Assembly: GCA_023251775.1 (NCBI GenBank)
Contig: JAHEYC010000009.1
Coordinates: 1 to 57,469 of the forward strand
Source of the DNA: Sphingobacteriaceae bacterium
GTDB lineage: Bacteria > Bacteroidota > Bacteroidia > B-17B0 > Aurantibacillaceae
Direction: 5' to 3'
Length of the DNA: 57,469 nt
Part shown: one piece after another, positions 40,542 to 50,103 of the stretch
Layout of the letters: each line of letters starts with the position of its first letter
Position numbering within the stretch: the stretch's first letter is position 1
The notes under the pieces: model-generated
Database searches by the model: none
What the model was told of the DNA's origin: nothing
The model's input: the letters and a program-made list of their open reading frames with translations, nothing else
Translations under genes and position numbers: made by a program

Positions 40542-42893
40542 ATGACCAAAAAACTACTTTTAACTGCTTCAGCCCTTGTGTTCTCTATGGGAAATTCATT
40601 TTCTCAAAACAATACAAACTCCGCTTCAACTATTAATAAATTATCAGGTACACAACCTCCTCCACAACAGTGGGAAGCTTGGTTCAGTGCCAAAGTGGAA
40701 GAATTCAAAAAAAATAATTCTGCCGGAAAATCTGCTTTTGCAGCGTATAACATTCCTGTTATATTTCACATATTACATAATGGAGCAGCCGTTGGTACGC
40801 CTCCAAATATTCCTCAAGCGCGTGTTGGCGCACAAGTAAATATCTTAAATCAGATATTCAACGGACAAGGAGCAAATCCATTAGCAATTACGCAATATTC
40901 TAATTATGCTTCAAATCCAAATATTCAATTTTGTTTAGCAACAGCAGATCCAACAAATATTCCTCTTGGAGAACCTGGTATCAATCGTGTGGATATTGGC
41001 GCGATCTTCGGAGCAAATACGGGAACAATGACCTCCGATGCAGCACTTTTAAGTTTTATTGAATATACCGTTAAACCTTTTGTGATCTGGAATCCTGTGA
41101 AATACCTTAATATTTTTGTGAGTGAAACAAGCACAAGTATTACCGTTTTAGGAAGTGCAACATTTCCATCAAGCACAACCTTGCAAGGCCCGTTTGGTTC
41201 TATTGGAACAGGAACCACGGATGGCGTTTGGGTTGCAACTAAAGTTGTTGGAACAGCAACATCATTACCAGGGCCGTACATAGCAAACTACGATAAAGGA
41301 AAAACATTGGCGCGCGAAATTGCACACTGGATGGGTGTTCGTAATATTTGGGGAGATGCTAATTGTGGATCGGATTATTGTAACGATACACCGCCACATA
41401 CAGGACCAAATTCTACGTGCCCTGGAGGATATCCGTATAAAGTTAATTCTTGCGGACCAAATCTTAGTCCCGGTGGAGAAATGAGTATGAACATTATGGA
41501 CAATACTTACGATGATTGCCGATGGATGTTCACCGCAGATCAAGTTGTCAGAATGCAAACCGCCATGAGTCAATGTCCATTTAGATCTGCTCTTGGTACG
41601 CATGGATTATGTACGCCAACAGTTATTTGTTCTCCCGGATCTCCTGCACAAGCAAGCTTTAGTTTAACTGCTCCTGCTCCTTGTTTTGGACAAGCATTTA
41701 CGCCGGTTAATACATCAACAGGTTGTCCTTCTCCAACATTTACATGGAACTTAACTCCAAATACTGCAACTGTTAACTCAGGATATTATACAGGTCAACC
41801 TTCATTTAATTTATCGAGTCAGGGAACTTATACGTTGGAATTAATTGCTTCCAACTCTTTAGCAACAACATCGTATAGCATTGTGTTTGCAACTACTATT
41901 TGTCCTAAAAATCCTCTTTGTTTAGATACATTAAAACGGATCAAGAAAACAGATACATTGGCAGTTTATGCTGTTCAAGGAAGTACTTCTGTTATTGGTT
42001 GTGGTGGACCATTAGCACCGGGCTTTTTAACCGGAACCAATTGTTATAACGATAAAGAATACGCTCAATATTTCCCTGCAAATACCTATAGCGATATTGC
42101 CTTACCACAATTAGGATCAGTTTATGTATTATTCAACAAAGCAGGAACAAAATCAAATTCAGGTACAGGAACAACGTATTGTAATGTATGGGGCGGAGGA
42201 ATACAATTTGGACCAACCACATTACTCATACAAAAGTTAGCACCATTGGCCAGTGTCGTCTCCACAGTCGTCGCAACTTGGTCAAATGTAGCCTCACCAA
42301 CTAATACAGTTCCATGGTGTGGTACATCTACGTATACATTTGCGGGCAAAGATGTTTACGCTTATAAATATTCTTTTGATCCGCCTTATTTATTACCAAC
42401 TAACGGTTTCCATATTGGAGTTGAAATGCCTTGGACAACAAAAAATCTAGGTGATTCTGCACAGATATTTGGTAATCGCTTAACCAATGCACTTCTTGCC
42501 GATACATCTGCATTTGTGAGAACGCAAACGAACAGCTGGTATAAATTAAATAATTTACGCAGTAAAAATGTTCAATTAGCTATTATGCCGGAGATCACTT
42601 GCCGCAATAAAGTTGGATTGACCGAATACAAAAATGAATTGGATGTGAATTTACGTTTAATGCCAAATCCAAACAATGGTGTATTCAGTATCTTAGCCAC
42701 ACTTTCAAAAGAGCAAGATCTTACATTTAAAATTTACAATTACATGGGACAATTACTTGGAACCAACGTTGAGTCGAAAGTGTTGAGTCGTGTTTTTGAT
42801 ATCGACATGAGTAATAGTGCCAATGGCGTTTACTTTGTGGAGATAAGTAACGGCACACAAAAAACCGTTAAGAAAATGGTGATCAGTAAATAA
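40542..42893 (+). CDS. secreted M43 (pappalysin)-like pseudoprotease with T9SS type A domain
   Basis: Signal peptide MTKKLLLTASALVFSMGNSFSQ-like (1-21); ATG 40542 is chosen for it over ATG 40494. The M43 fold is recognisable: VIFHILHNG, the zinc region REIAHWMGVRNIWGD, CGSDYCNDTPPH with its cysteines, and the Met-turn MNIMDNT. The zinc motif HExxHxxGxxH has lost its first and third histidines (Arg258, Asn268); Glu259, His262 and Gly265 remain. Catalysis is therefore unlikely. A PKD-like domain (about 365-455), a C-terminal beta region and a type A sorting domain (LMPNPNNGVF ... GVYFVEIS ... KKMVISK) follow. Probably a surface binding protein. Confidence 0.85.
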   Translation: MTKKLLLTASALVFSMGNSFSQNNTNSASTINKLSGTQPPPQQWEAWFSAKVEEFKKNNSAGKSAFAAYNIPVIFHILHNGAAVGTPPNIPQARVGAQVNILNQIFNGQGANPLAITQYSNYASNPNIQFCLATADPTNIPLGEPGINRVDIGAIFGANTGTMTSDAALLSFIEYTVKPFVIWNPVKYLNIFVSETSTSITVLGSATFPSSTTLQGPFGSIGTGTTDGVWVATKVVGTATSLPGPYIANYDKGKTLAREIAHWMGVRNIWGDANCGSDYCNDTPPHTGPNSTCPGGYPYKVNSCGPNLSPGGEMSMNIMDNTYDDCRWMFTADQVVRMQTAMSQCPFRSALGTHGLCTPTVICSPGSPAQASFSLTAPAPCFGQAFTPVNTSTGCPSPTFTWNLTPNTATVNSGYYTGQPSFNLSSQGTYTLELIASNSLATTSYSIVFATTICPKNPLCLDTLKRIKKTDTLAVYAVQGSTSVIGCGGPLAPGFLTGTNCYNDKEYAQYFPANTYSDIALPQLGSVYVLFNKAGTKSNSGTGTTYCNVWGGGIQFGPTTLLIQKLAPLASVVSTVVATWSNVASPTNTVPWCGTSTYTFAGKDVYAYKYSFDPPYLLPTNGFHIGVEMPWTTKNLGDSAQIFGNRLTNALLADTSAFVRTQTNSWYKLNNLRSKNVQLAIMPEITCRNKVGLTEYKNELDVNLRLMPNPNNGVFSILATLSKEQDLTFKIYNYMGQLLGTNVESKVLSRVFDIDMSNSANGVYFVEISNGTQKTVKKMVISK

Positions 42894-42912
42894 TAAAACT
42901 TTAATAAAAGCA

Positions 42913-42945
42913 AAACCCTCGAAGAAATTCGGGGGTTTTTTATTT
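42913..42945 (+). terminator. terminator between convergent M43-like gene and tatD
   Basis: AACCCTCGAA GAAA TTCGGGGGTT hairpin followed by a T-run. The A-rich left side makes it potentially bidirectional, and it overlaps the last bases of tatD (stop at 42940). Confidence 0.88.
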
Positions 42946-43704
42946 AATAAAAATGAAGTTTGAATTTTTTTCTGTTACCTCTTCTACCTCTTGCAAACTA
43001 ATTTCTTTTATCTCTGCAACTTTACGAGCTACTTCCATTATATAACCAGGTTCATTGCGTTTGCCGCGATGTGGCACAGGAGCCAAATAAGGTGAATCGG
43101 TTTCCAAAACTAAATGTTCTAGAGAAATATCTTTTACAACTTTATCTAATCCACCATTTTTAAAAGTAACAACCCCTCCTATTCCTAATTTAAAACTCCC
43201 TAAAGCAATTATCTTATTTGCTTGTTCGGTATTTCCACTAAAACAATGAAAAATAGAACGCGGTAATTTTTGAAACGAGGTTAAGCACTCATACACTTCA
43301 TCAAACGCATCACGGCAGTGAATGCTTATGCCATAATCGCGATCAACAGCCCACTGAATTTGTTTTTTGAAAGCGTATTGTTGTTCTTTAAAAAAAGTTT
43401 TATCCCAATACAGATCAATTCCTATTTCTCCTACGGCCACATATGATCTTTTGTTGAGCCATTCCTCCACAAGTTTCAATTCTTCCTCAAAATTAGCCTT
43501 TACACTACAGGGATGCAATCCCATCATAGCAAAACAATTCTCCGGATGTTTTTTTTCAAGATCGTGCATCCGATCAATACTCTCTGAATCAATATTGGGC
43601 AAATAAAAACGTTTTATGTTATTACTTATAGCCTTTGTAATGAGCTGTTCCCGATCGGCATCAAACTCTTCACTGTATAAGTGTATATGAGTATCAATTA
43701 ACAT
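42940..43704 (-). CDS. tatD: TatD family metal-dependent hydrolase
   Basis: TIM-barrel metal-dependent deoxyribonuclease-like enzyme. Metal ligands and signatures: DTHIHL at residues 4-9, GEIGIDLYW (Glu and Asp, about 96-104), SIHCRDAFDE (about 130), FHCFSGN (about 155) and LETDSPYLAP (about 203). 254 residues, normal. DNA quality control or editing roles are known for the family; the substrate here is unknown. Divergent from lnt with 39 bp between the start codons. Confidence 0.92.
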   Translation of the reverse strand: MLIDTHIHLYSEEFDADREQLITKAISNNIKRFYLPNIDSESIDRMHDLEKKHPENCFAMMGLHPCSVKANFEEELKLVEEWLNKRSYVAVGEIGIDLYWDKTFFKEQQYAFKKQIQWAVDRDYGISIHCRDAFDEVYECLTSFQKLPRSIFHCFSGNTEQANKIIALGSFKLGIGGVVTFKNGGLDKVVKDISLEHLVLETDSPYLAPVPHRGKRNEPGYIMEVARKVAEIKEISLQEVEEVTEKNSNFIFIK

Positions 43705-43708
43705 GGGG

Positions 43709-43716
43709 CAAAATTA
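43709..43716 (-). promoter_or_regulatory. -7 promoter box (TAATTTTG) of tatD
   Basis: Exact TAnnTTTG match only 4 nt before ATG 43704. This is the shortest spacing in the window and predicts a leaderless transcript. Confidence 0.65.
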
Positions 43717-43728
43717 GGAACAAAATTG

Positions 43729-43736
43729 TAATTTAG
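43729..43736 (+). promoter_or_regulatory. -7 promoter box (TAATTTAG) of lnt
   Basis: One mismatch to TAnnTTTG, 7 nt before ATG 43744 and exactly 12 bp from the divergent tatD box. Confidence 0.45.
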
Positions 43737-43743
43737 CGTATTA

Positions 43744-45321
43744 ATGCAAAATAAACCAAATACTGTTCTTTATGCTCTGCTTTGCGGCACGCTTTTAAGT
43801 CTTTCCTGGTTCTTTGGTTTAACGGCTTTTATCTTCATTGCGTTTGTTCCCTTATTGATCATCGAAAATTATTTTAGCACTCTTGAAATACGAAGAAAAA
43901 AATTAAAACTCATTGGCTTAACTTATCTTGCTTTTCTTGTTTGGAACATAGGTGTTACATGGTGGGTTTGGTTTGCTTCACCCACGGCCTTAGTCGCTTG
44001 GACCGTAAACCCTTTATTCGTCACGGTTGTTTTTGTTACGTTCTCTAATATCAAGAACAAGATCAACAAACCATGGGGTATTTGGTTATTGATACCCGTT
44101 TGGTTAGCCTTTGAATACCTGCATCATTCGTGGGAACTCACATGGCCATGGTTAACGCTAGGAAATATTTTCTCTTACAAAACAAATTGGATCCAATGGT
44201 ACGAATTCACAGGTGCTTCCGGCGGAAGTTTATGGATACTTGTAGTAAATATTTTATTGTTTCAAATTCTAAATGGAAAAACATTTTCTTTAAAAAGCAC
44301 GCTCAAACCTTTATTGGTCATACTTATTCCTATTGCCTTCTCTTATGTACTTCTTTTTACGCATAAAAATACAAGTACACTAAAAGAACAAACTATATTA
44401 ATTGTTCAACCAAATATTGATCCGTACAATCAAAAATTTGATGAGGATTTTTCTATTCAGTTCAATGCGATGTTGGCTCAGATCCGCGGTAAATTAAATT
44501 CAACAACAGATTATCTTGTTTTACCTGAAACTTTCATGGTAAATAACATCAATGAAGAATATTTAGATAAAGCGGTCGACGTACACTTATTCATGGATAG
44601 TTTGCTTAGTAAATTTCCTGATCTTACTATAATCACCGGAGCTTGCACGTATACCATTTATCCTGATGAAAAAAGTGCTGAACCAACGGCGCGTCAGCAA
44701 AACGACGGATCGTACATTGATTTTTACAATACAGGTTTACAGATCTCAAAAAACGGCGTAGTAAAATATCACAAATCAAAATTAGTTCCAGGCTCTGAAA
44801 TAATGCCATACGGAAGTTTGCTAAAACCTCTTGAATCTTTAGCCTTAGATATGGGCGGAACATCAGGAAGTTTAGGTATTCAAAAAGAACGTGTTGTTTT
44901 TGAAGGAATGAAAGGAATTAAAGTAGCTCCTGTAATTTGTTACGAAAGTATTTACAGTGATTATTGCACTGAGTATATTCGTAAAGGTGCAAATCTTATT
45001 TTTATTATCACCAATGATGGCTGGTGGGATAATACACCCGGATACAAACAGCATTTAAGTTATGCCCGTTTGCGTGCCATAGAAACACGCAGAAGTATTG
45101 CCCGAAGTGCAAACACAGGCGTGTCGTGCTTTATTGATGAAACAGGTACTATTTCACAGCCAACTGCTTATTGGGAGCCGGCTATAATTGAAGCCAAATT
45201 AAAACCTAATGATGAGCTTACTCTTTTCGCGCGTTTTGGTGATATTATCTCCAAGATCTGCGCTGTTGCAGCCATCGCCGCCTTGTTATATTATTGGTTC
45301 TTGCGTTTTTTTAAACGTTAG
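43744..45321 (+). CDS. lnt: apolipoprotein N-acyltransferase
   Basis: Inner membrane enzyme adding the third acyl chain to the N-terminal Cys of lipoproteins. About six N-terminal membrane helices (1-205), a periplasmic carbon-nitrogen hydrolase domain (about 215-495) and a final helix. The catalytic triad is visible: Glu in LPET (about 260), Lys in KYHKSKLVPG (about 342) and Cys in APVICYESIY (about 399), followed by TNDGWW. 525 residues. It serves the lipoproteins seen in this window (DUF2807, DUF5074 and the 228-residue lipoprotein). Confidence 0.94.
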   Translation: MQNKPNTVLYALLCGTLLSLSWFFGLTAFIFIAFVPLLIIENYFSTLEIRRKKLKLIGLTYLAFLVWNIGVTWWVWFASPTALVAWTVNPLFVTVVFVTFSNIKNKINKPWGIWLLIPVWLAFEYLHHSWELTWPWLTLGNIFSYKTNWIQWYEFTGASGGSLWILVVNILLFQILNGKTFSLKSTLKPLLVILIPIAFSYVLLFTHKNTSTLKEQTILIVQPNIDPYNQKFDEDFSIQFNAMLAQIRGKLNSTTDYLVLPETFMVNNINEEYLDKAVDVHLFMDSLLSKFPDLTIITGACTYTIYPDEKSAEPTARQQNDGSYIDFYNTGLQISKNGVVKYHKSKLVPGSEIMPYGSLLKPLESLALDMGGTSGSLGIQKERVVFEGMKGIKVAPVICYESIYSDYCTEYIRKGANLIFIITNDGWWDNTPGYKQHLSYARLRAIETRRSIARSANTGVSCFIDETGTISQPTAYWEPAIIEAKLKPNDELTLFARFGDIISKICAVAAIAALLYYWFLRFFKR

Positions 45322-45368
45322 ATAATCCGTACTTTTATAGTCTAAAATTTGATCTTTAATTCGGTATT

Positions 45369-46775
45369 ATGGAAAAATTTGATGTTACAATAATTGGTGC
45401 GGGACCCGGAGGATATGTTGCCGCGATCCGTTGCGCACAATTAGGAATGAGAACCGCTTTGATAGAAAAATATCCAAGTTTAGGTGGAACATGTTTAAAT
45501 GTAGGTTGTATTCCTTCAAAAGCCTTATTGGATTCGAGCGAACATTTTTATAATGCCGTAAATCATTTTGAAGAACATGGCATTGATGTAAAAGCGCCCA
45601 AAGTAAATATTAAACAAATGATAGAACGCAAACGCGGCGTTGTAAAAATGACCGTTGAAGGTATCAATTTTTTAATGAAGAAAAATAAGATCACCGTTTA
45701 TACAGGCGTTGGAAGTTTTGAGAATAAAACTACCATCAACATAAAAAAAGCAGATGGTAATACCGAACAAATTGAAAGTGCTAAAACAATTATCGCCACA
45801 GGATCAAAACCAAGTACATTACCGGGAATTGACATAGATAAAAAACGCATCATCACCTCTACCGAAGCTTTAGAATTACAAGAAGTGCCAAAACATATGG
45901 TCATTATTGGCGGCGGTGTTATTGGTTTGGAATTAGGAAGTGTTTACGCGCGTTTAGGAAGTAAAATTGTTGTGGTTGAATTCATGGATCGCATCATTCC
46001 GGGAATGGATGGTTCGCTTAGTAAAGAATTACAACGCGTATTAAAAAAGAATTTAGGTTTCGAATTTTTATTTAAACATAAAGTTACCGGCGTTAATTCA
46101 AATGGAAAAGAAGTTACCATTAGTGCATTGAATGCTAAAGATGAAAAAATAGAATTGAAAAGTGATTATTGTTTAATGAGTGTAGGACGAAAACCTTATA
46201 CCGAAGGTTTAGGATTAGATAAAGTTGGAGTTAAAGTTGATAATCGCGGACGAATTGAAACAGATGATCATTTGCGTACCAACGTAGAAAACATTTATGC
46301 TATTGGTGATGTGGTGAAAGGCGCTATGCTTGCGCACAAAGCCGAAGAAGAAGGTGTGTTTGTTGCAGAACAAATGGCGGGACAAAAACCTCACATCAAT
46401 TATTTATTGATACCGGGTGTAGTTTATACATGGCCCGAAGTAGCAGCGGTTGGTTATACCGAAGAGCAATTGAAAGAACAAGGAAAGAAATATAAAGTGG
46501 GAAATTTTCCATTCAAAGCAAGCGGACGAGCAAGAGCAAGCATGGATACCGATGGTTTTGTAAAAGTTTTGGCTGATGAAACAACCGATGAAATTTTGGG
46601 TGTACATATGATCGGTCCGCGCACCGCTGATATGATAGCCGAAGCAGTTGTGGCCATGGAATACAAAGCAAGTGCAGAAGATATTTCGCGAATGAGTCAC
46701 GCCCACCCAACATTTACGGAGAGCATGAAAGAAGCGTGTTTGGATGCAACAGCAAAAAGAGCATTACATATTTAA
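45369..46775 (+). CDS. lpdA: dihydrolipoyl dehydrogenase
   Basis: E3 flavoprotein of pyruvate and 2-oxoglutarate dehydrogenase complexes, reoxidising dihydrolipoamide with NAD+. N-terminal FAD loop GAGPGG, redox-active disulfide GGTCLNVGCIPSKALL (about 41-56), NAD-binding GGGVIGLELGSVYARLG (about 180-195), second FAD motif YAIGDVVKG and the catalytic SHAHPTFTE (about 443-451) are all intact. 468 residues. Standalone, with no E1/E2 gene nearby; followed 32 nt later by purE. Confidence 0.96.
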   Translation: MEKFDVTIIGAGPGGYVAAIRCAQLGMRTALIEKYPSLGGTCLNVGCIPSKALLDSSEHFYNAVNHFEEHGIDVKAPKVNIKQMIERKRGVVKMTVEGINFLMKKNKITVYTGVGSFENKTTINIKKADGNTEQIESAKTIIATGSKPSTLPGIDIDKKRIITSTEALELQEVPKHMVIIGGGVIGLELGSVYARLGSKIVVVEFMDRIIPGMDGSLSKELQRVLKKNLGFEFLFKHKVTGVNSNGKEVTISALNAKDEKIELKSDYCLMSVGRKPYTEGLGLDKVGVKVDNRGRIETDDHLRTNVENIYAIGDVVKGAMLAHKAEEEGVFVAEQMAGQKPHINYLLIPGVVYTWPEVAAVGYTEEQLKEQGKKYKVGNFPFKASGRARASMDTDGFVKVLADETTDEILGVHMIGPRTADMIAEAVVAMEYKASAEDISRMSHAHPTFTESMKEACLDATAKRALHI

Positions 46776-46807
46776 AAACATTTTGATCTATCTACTGAAA
46801 ATAAAAA

Positions 46808-47299
46808 ATGAGTAAACCAATAGTAGGAATAATAATGGGCAGCAACAGCGATATGCCAACCATGCAGGCGGCGGCTGATGTATTAAAGGAATTAGGAATT
46901 ACCTTCGAAATAGATATTGTATCGGCACATCGCACTCCCGAAAAAATGTTTGAATATGCCAAAAGTGCACATACGCGAGGCTTGCAAGTAATTATTGCAG
47001 GCGCAGGTGGAGCAGCACACTTGCCGGGAATGGTTGCTTCATTAACACCATTACCGGTAATTGGCGTTCCTGTAAAAAGTAGTAATAGTATTGATGGTTG
47101 GGATAGTTTATTGAGTATTGTGCAAATGCCAAACGGTGTTCCTGTTGCAACTGTTGCAGTTAATGCCGCACAAAATGCAGGAATTTTAGCGGCACAAATA
47201 ATTTCTTGCGGAAGTATTGCTGCTCTCGAAAAAATAATTGTTTTCAAAGAAGCTTTAAAACAAAAGGTGAACAAAGCGTCGGATGATCTAAAAAAATAG
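46808..47299 (+). CDS. purE: N5-carboxyaminoimidazole ribonucleotide mutase
   Basis: Class I PurE converting N5-CAIR to CAIR in de novo purine synthesis. [28 protein letters not shown] and [16 protein letters not shown]-type blocks (about 75-90) carry the catalytic Ser and His. 163 residues, normal for class I. purK is not adjacent. Its stop (47297-47299) is 4 nt upstream of the yidD reading frame, so yidD is probably translated by coupling to purE. Confidence 0.95.
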   Translation: MSKPIVGIIMGSNSDMPTMQAAADVLKELGITFEIDIVSAHRTPEKMFEYAKSAHTRGLQVIIAGAGGAAHLPGMVASLTPLPVIGVPVKSSNSIDGWDSLLSIVQMPNGVPVATVAVNAAQNAGILAAQIISCGSIAALEKIIVFKEALKQKVNKASDDLKK

Positions 47300-47303
47300 A
47301 AAC

Positions 47304-47513
47304 ATCAAACAACTGGCCATTATATTCGTCAAGTTCTACCAACTCTCCATCTCCCCTCTTTTACCCAACGCTTGTCGCTACGACCCTACGTGCAGTGCAT
47401 ACGCTATTGAAGCAATAAATAAATACGGAGTAATAAAAGGTTGTTGGTTGGGATTAAAACGTATTTCGCGTTGTCACCCTTGGGGAAAACATGGCTATGA
47501 TCCCGTTCCTTAA
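47304..47513 (+). CDS. yidD: membrane protein insertion efficiency factor YidD, non-canonical start
   Basis: Small inner membrane-associated protein assisting YidC-dependent insertion. The frame reads the full family: [17 protein letters not shown], then DPTCSAYA (CRYxPTCSxY motif), [13 protein letters not shown] and a GYDPVP terminus. The frame opens at 47292 and contains no ATG, GTG or TTG before the conserved core. ATC 47304 aligns with the usual MK start (ATC-AAA-CAA-CTG), and CTG 47313 is the other option. Easily missed by gene finders. It overlaps the convergent methyltransferase by 4 nt at the stops. It is not beside rnpA or yidC as in many bacteria. Confidence 0.85.
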   Translation: MKQLAIIFVKFYQLSISPLLPNACRYDPTCSAYAIEAINKYGVIKGCWLGLKRISRCHPWGKHGYDPVP

Positions 47514-48391
47514 GAATTCTTTTTGGCAATTATCACCAGTTCTTCGTTTCCGATCCAATACCACCATCTGAAAATAAACGAAAAACATTTTATAATAAGT
47601 GTCTGAAACGTTCCAAGTTCTTTTTGTTTTCCTTTTAAACCAACCATATTAATAAAATTCAAAAGGATCATCATCGAATCGCCACCATAGAATTTATGTT
47701 TTGAAATTTTGAAATTCGTGACTTGAAGTAATTTTGATAGTCCGCCCAAATTAAAATGATCTACATGCACCGGCACTTGCCACCAACCCCAATAACGACC
47801 AAATACTTTTCGATTAATAGATGAACTATTTGGGACAGCGATGATCAATTGTCCATTATCATTTAGAATTTCGTTAAGTTGTAAAAGCACTTCCTTTGGT
47901 TCGAGCACATGTTCTAGTACATGCGACATAATAATGACATCGAATTTCTTTTTGCTTTCTTTCACAAATTGTTCAACACTCATTTGAAATGTTTCAATTC
48001 CATTTTCTTTACAATGCTCAACTGCCTTTTTATCGAGTTCTACTCCGCAAATATCAAATTCTTTTTTCTTCAACTCTTCTAATAAATACCCATACATACT
48101 TCCTATCTCTAACACTTTATTTCCTGTTTTATCATCTCTTTCTTTTACAACCATCCTTGCCATTTCGCGCGCCCTTGCTCTTTTTTCGGGGAGAATTGCA
48201 AAATGCACCGAGTACATATAATTATTGGTGTAGATATCCGATAATTCTTGTTCAGTAGGTTTTGGAATAGTAAATATATTACCGCAAACTTCGCATTGCG
48301 CCACACTATATTTTTTTACAGAATAAACAGAAGAAATACCAGAGTAAATAACGTTGTTTTGGTTAGAATTGCAACATGGGCAAATACTCAT
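47510..48391 (-). CDS. zinc-ribbon class I SAM-dependent methyltransferase
   Basis: N-terminal zinc ribbon CPCC ... CEVC (about residues 4-7 and 33-36) is followed by a Rossmann methyltransferase domain. Motif I is [15 protein letters not shown] (about 93-107), the acidic end of strand 2 is GVELD, and a [14 protein letters not shown] block (motif IV region, about 152) is of the UbiE/Methyltransf_23 kind. 293 residues. Such zinc-ribbon methyltransferases often modify sugars or lipids in cell-surface polysaccharide synthesis, but the substrate here is not evident. A hydrophobic stretch near residue 270 ([12 protein letters not shown]) may be membrane-associated. Confidence 0.85.
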   Translation of the reverse strand: MSICPCCNSNQNNVIYSGISSVYSVKKYSVAQCEVCGNIFTIPKPTEQELSDIYTNNYMYSVHFAILPEKRARAREMARMVVKERDDKTGNKVLEIGSMYGYLLEELKKKEFDICGVELDKKAVEHCKENGIETFQMSVEQFVKESKKKFDVIIMSHVLEHVLEPKEVLLQLNEILNDNGQLIIAVPNSSSINRKVFGRYWGWWQVPVHVDHFNLGGLSKLLQVTNFKISKHKFYGGDSMMILLNFINMVGLKGKQKELGTFQTLIIKCFSFIFRWWYWIGNEELVIIAKKNS

Positions 48392-48447
48392 GATGTATTA
48401 AAGAACTTGAAAGGTTTTGAAATAAACTGGACAGCTCTTTTCCATAT

Positions 48448-50103
48448 TTACTCTTTCACAATTTTTTGCGTTGAACTTCCCGCTTTGGTATTTACTTTTA
48501 TAAAGTAAATACCATTTGCGTATGAACTTAGATCTACAATTGTTTCATCTGAAGAAATATTACAAGTTTTTATAAGCGCGCCAACAACATTTCGTAATTC
48601 GATGGTTTGTGCTGCATAACTTTTATCGGTGATCCTTATTGTAATTTTATTTGTTGTTGGGTTGGGAAATACACTGAAAATATTTGTGTTAGAATTTATT
48701 TCTTTTATCCCTACAGGCAACGTGCACATGTTTGGAATTCCCCAACCAATGGTATTGTTTGGCGTTAAATTATTAGAAGCCGTTTTTCTTAATGTATCTA
48801 AAACTTTATACGGCTTGAAGGTATTATGTCGTTGCCAAAAACATGCAATGGCCCCTGCTAAAATAGGCGTTGCAAATGAAGTTCCACTTCCTTGTTCATA
48901 TCCACCGGTATTTTTCGCCACCCATGCTGCTGCTCCTCGCGCAACAAGATCAGGTTTTTTTCGTCCATCGGCGGTTGGACCTTTAGAGCTGAACCCAGCG
49001 TAATTTCCTGAAACATCAACAGCGCCTACCGTACAAATACTATCTGCATCTGCGGGCACACCAATAAATTGCCAAGTACCGGCGCCGTCGTTACCTGCCG
49101 CATTAAGCACAAACATTCCTTTTCGCACAGCCATGGTTGAAGCAATACTCATAGGATATGTCTTCCCATTCAATGCAGTGTATGTATGATTAAATGCAGC
49201 TTTATCAAATGTTGTATATCCCAATGATGTAGTTAGAATATCCGCACCAACACTATCAGCAAACTCAGCACCGCGGATCCAATTATATTCTTCACTTGGT
49301 GTTTCGCTATTTGGTGGGGCCGAAGCGGCATCTTCGGTGCGCAGTAACCAAAAATCTGCTTGCGGCGATGTTCCAACCATTACGCTTGGGTGACAAGCGG
49401 CCATGCAGGATAGAACGGCCATTCCGTGCGAAGCGTCTTCGTAAACACTATTTCCTCCTTCAACAAAATCGCGCGTTCCTAAAACGCCACCACGCGCGAA
49501 CAAACTATCAAAGGCGGGTAAATTATTCGCATTATTAAATCCTGCATCTAAAACTGCAATGGTCATGCCCTGTCCTTTGTATCCATAACCATGCATGCAT
49601 ACCGCATTTAATTGCTGCGCTTGATCATATCCATTTCCATAATACTCAATGATGCCATTTCCTTTAGCCTGCGTACTGGTATTTTCAGGCATAAATTCTT
49701 TTTCGAAAACAATTTTGAATTTATTTGTAGGATTTGTATTTACAACAAACGAAAGTGAATTAATTGCGTTTGTTGCAGTAGAAATTGCAGCACTCACAGT
49801 ACTTGTAATTACAACTGCAATTGAATTCAACCATTTTGAAGCGTAGAGAACTTGCACATTGGTGATGTTATCAATTTGCGTAAGATAAGCGGGTGTAACA
49901 GGGAGATCCGTTTGATCCACTGCAATACTTTGTGACAACCTTCTATTCACCGATTTCTGTGTGATAAAAGCAGTTGGTGTTCCAACCGAATACGGCGTGC
50001 CATTCTTATCGGCCAGTTTTACCCAAAATTTTGTGGAGGTTTGCGCATTGAACGAACTTGCTAGAAAAGCAATTAAGATCGCCAAGGTTATTTTTTTATT
50101 CAT
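48448..50103 (-). CDS. secreted S8 (subtilisin) family serine peptidase with T9SS type A domain
   Basis: Subtilase with an intact triad: Asp in TIAVLDAGFNN (about 184), His in DASHGMAVLS (about 226) and Ser in GSGTSFATP (about 405), plus the oxyanion Asn in NAAGNDG. Signal peptide 1-20 (NAQ), an N-terminal propeptide-like region (25-150) and a type A sorting domain at the end (VFPNPTTNKITI ... GIYFIKVN ... QKIVKE). ATG 50103 is preferred over 50109 because it begins the signal peptide; it overlaps the upstream lipoprotein stop by 8 nt. Likely a T9SS-exported extracellular protease. Confidence 0.9.
   Translation of the reverse strand: MNKKITLAILIAFLASSFNAQTSTKFWVKLADKNGTPYSVGTPTAFITQKSVNRRLSQSIAVDQTDLPVTPAYLTQIDNITNVQVLYASKWLNSIAVVITSTVSAAISTATNAINSLSFVVNTNPTNKFKIVFEKEFMPENTSTQAKGNGIIEYYGNGYDQAQQLNAVCMHGYGYKGQGMTIAVLDAGFNNANNLPAFDSLFARGGVLGTRDFVEGGNSVYEDASHGMAVLSCMAACHPSVMVGTSPQADFWLLRTEDAASAPPNSETPSEEYNWIRGAEFADSVGADILTTSLGYTTFDKAAFNHTYTALNGKTYPMSIASTMAVRKGMFVLNAAGNDGAGTWQFIGVPADADSICTVGAVDVSGNYAGFSSKGPTADGRKKPDLVARGAAAWVAKNTGGYEQGSGTSFATPILAGAIACFWQRHNTFKPYKVLDTLRKTASNNLTPNNTIGWGIPNMCTLPVGIKEINSNTNIFSVFPNPTTNKITIRITDKSYAAQTIELRNVVGALIKTCNISSDETIVDLSSYANGIYFIKVNTKAGSSTQKIVKE

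Noticed and set aside
41265-41603. Minus-strand 112-residue ORF opposite the M43-like gene
   Set aside because: Antisense to the zinc-motif region with no promoter or family match.
46792-47274. Minus-strand 160-residue ORF opposite purE
   Set aside because: purE on the plus strand has complete motifs; the antisense frame is a by-product of its Ala/Gly-rich codons.
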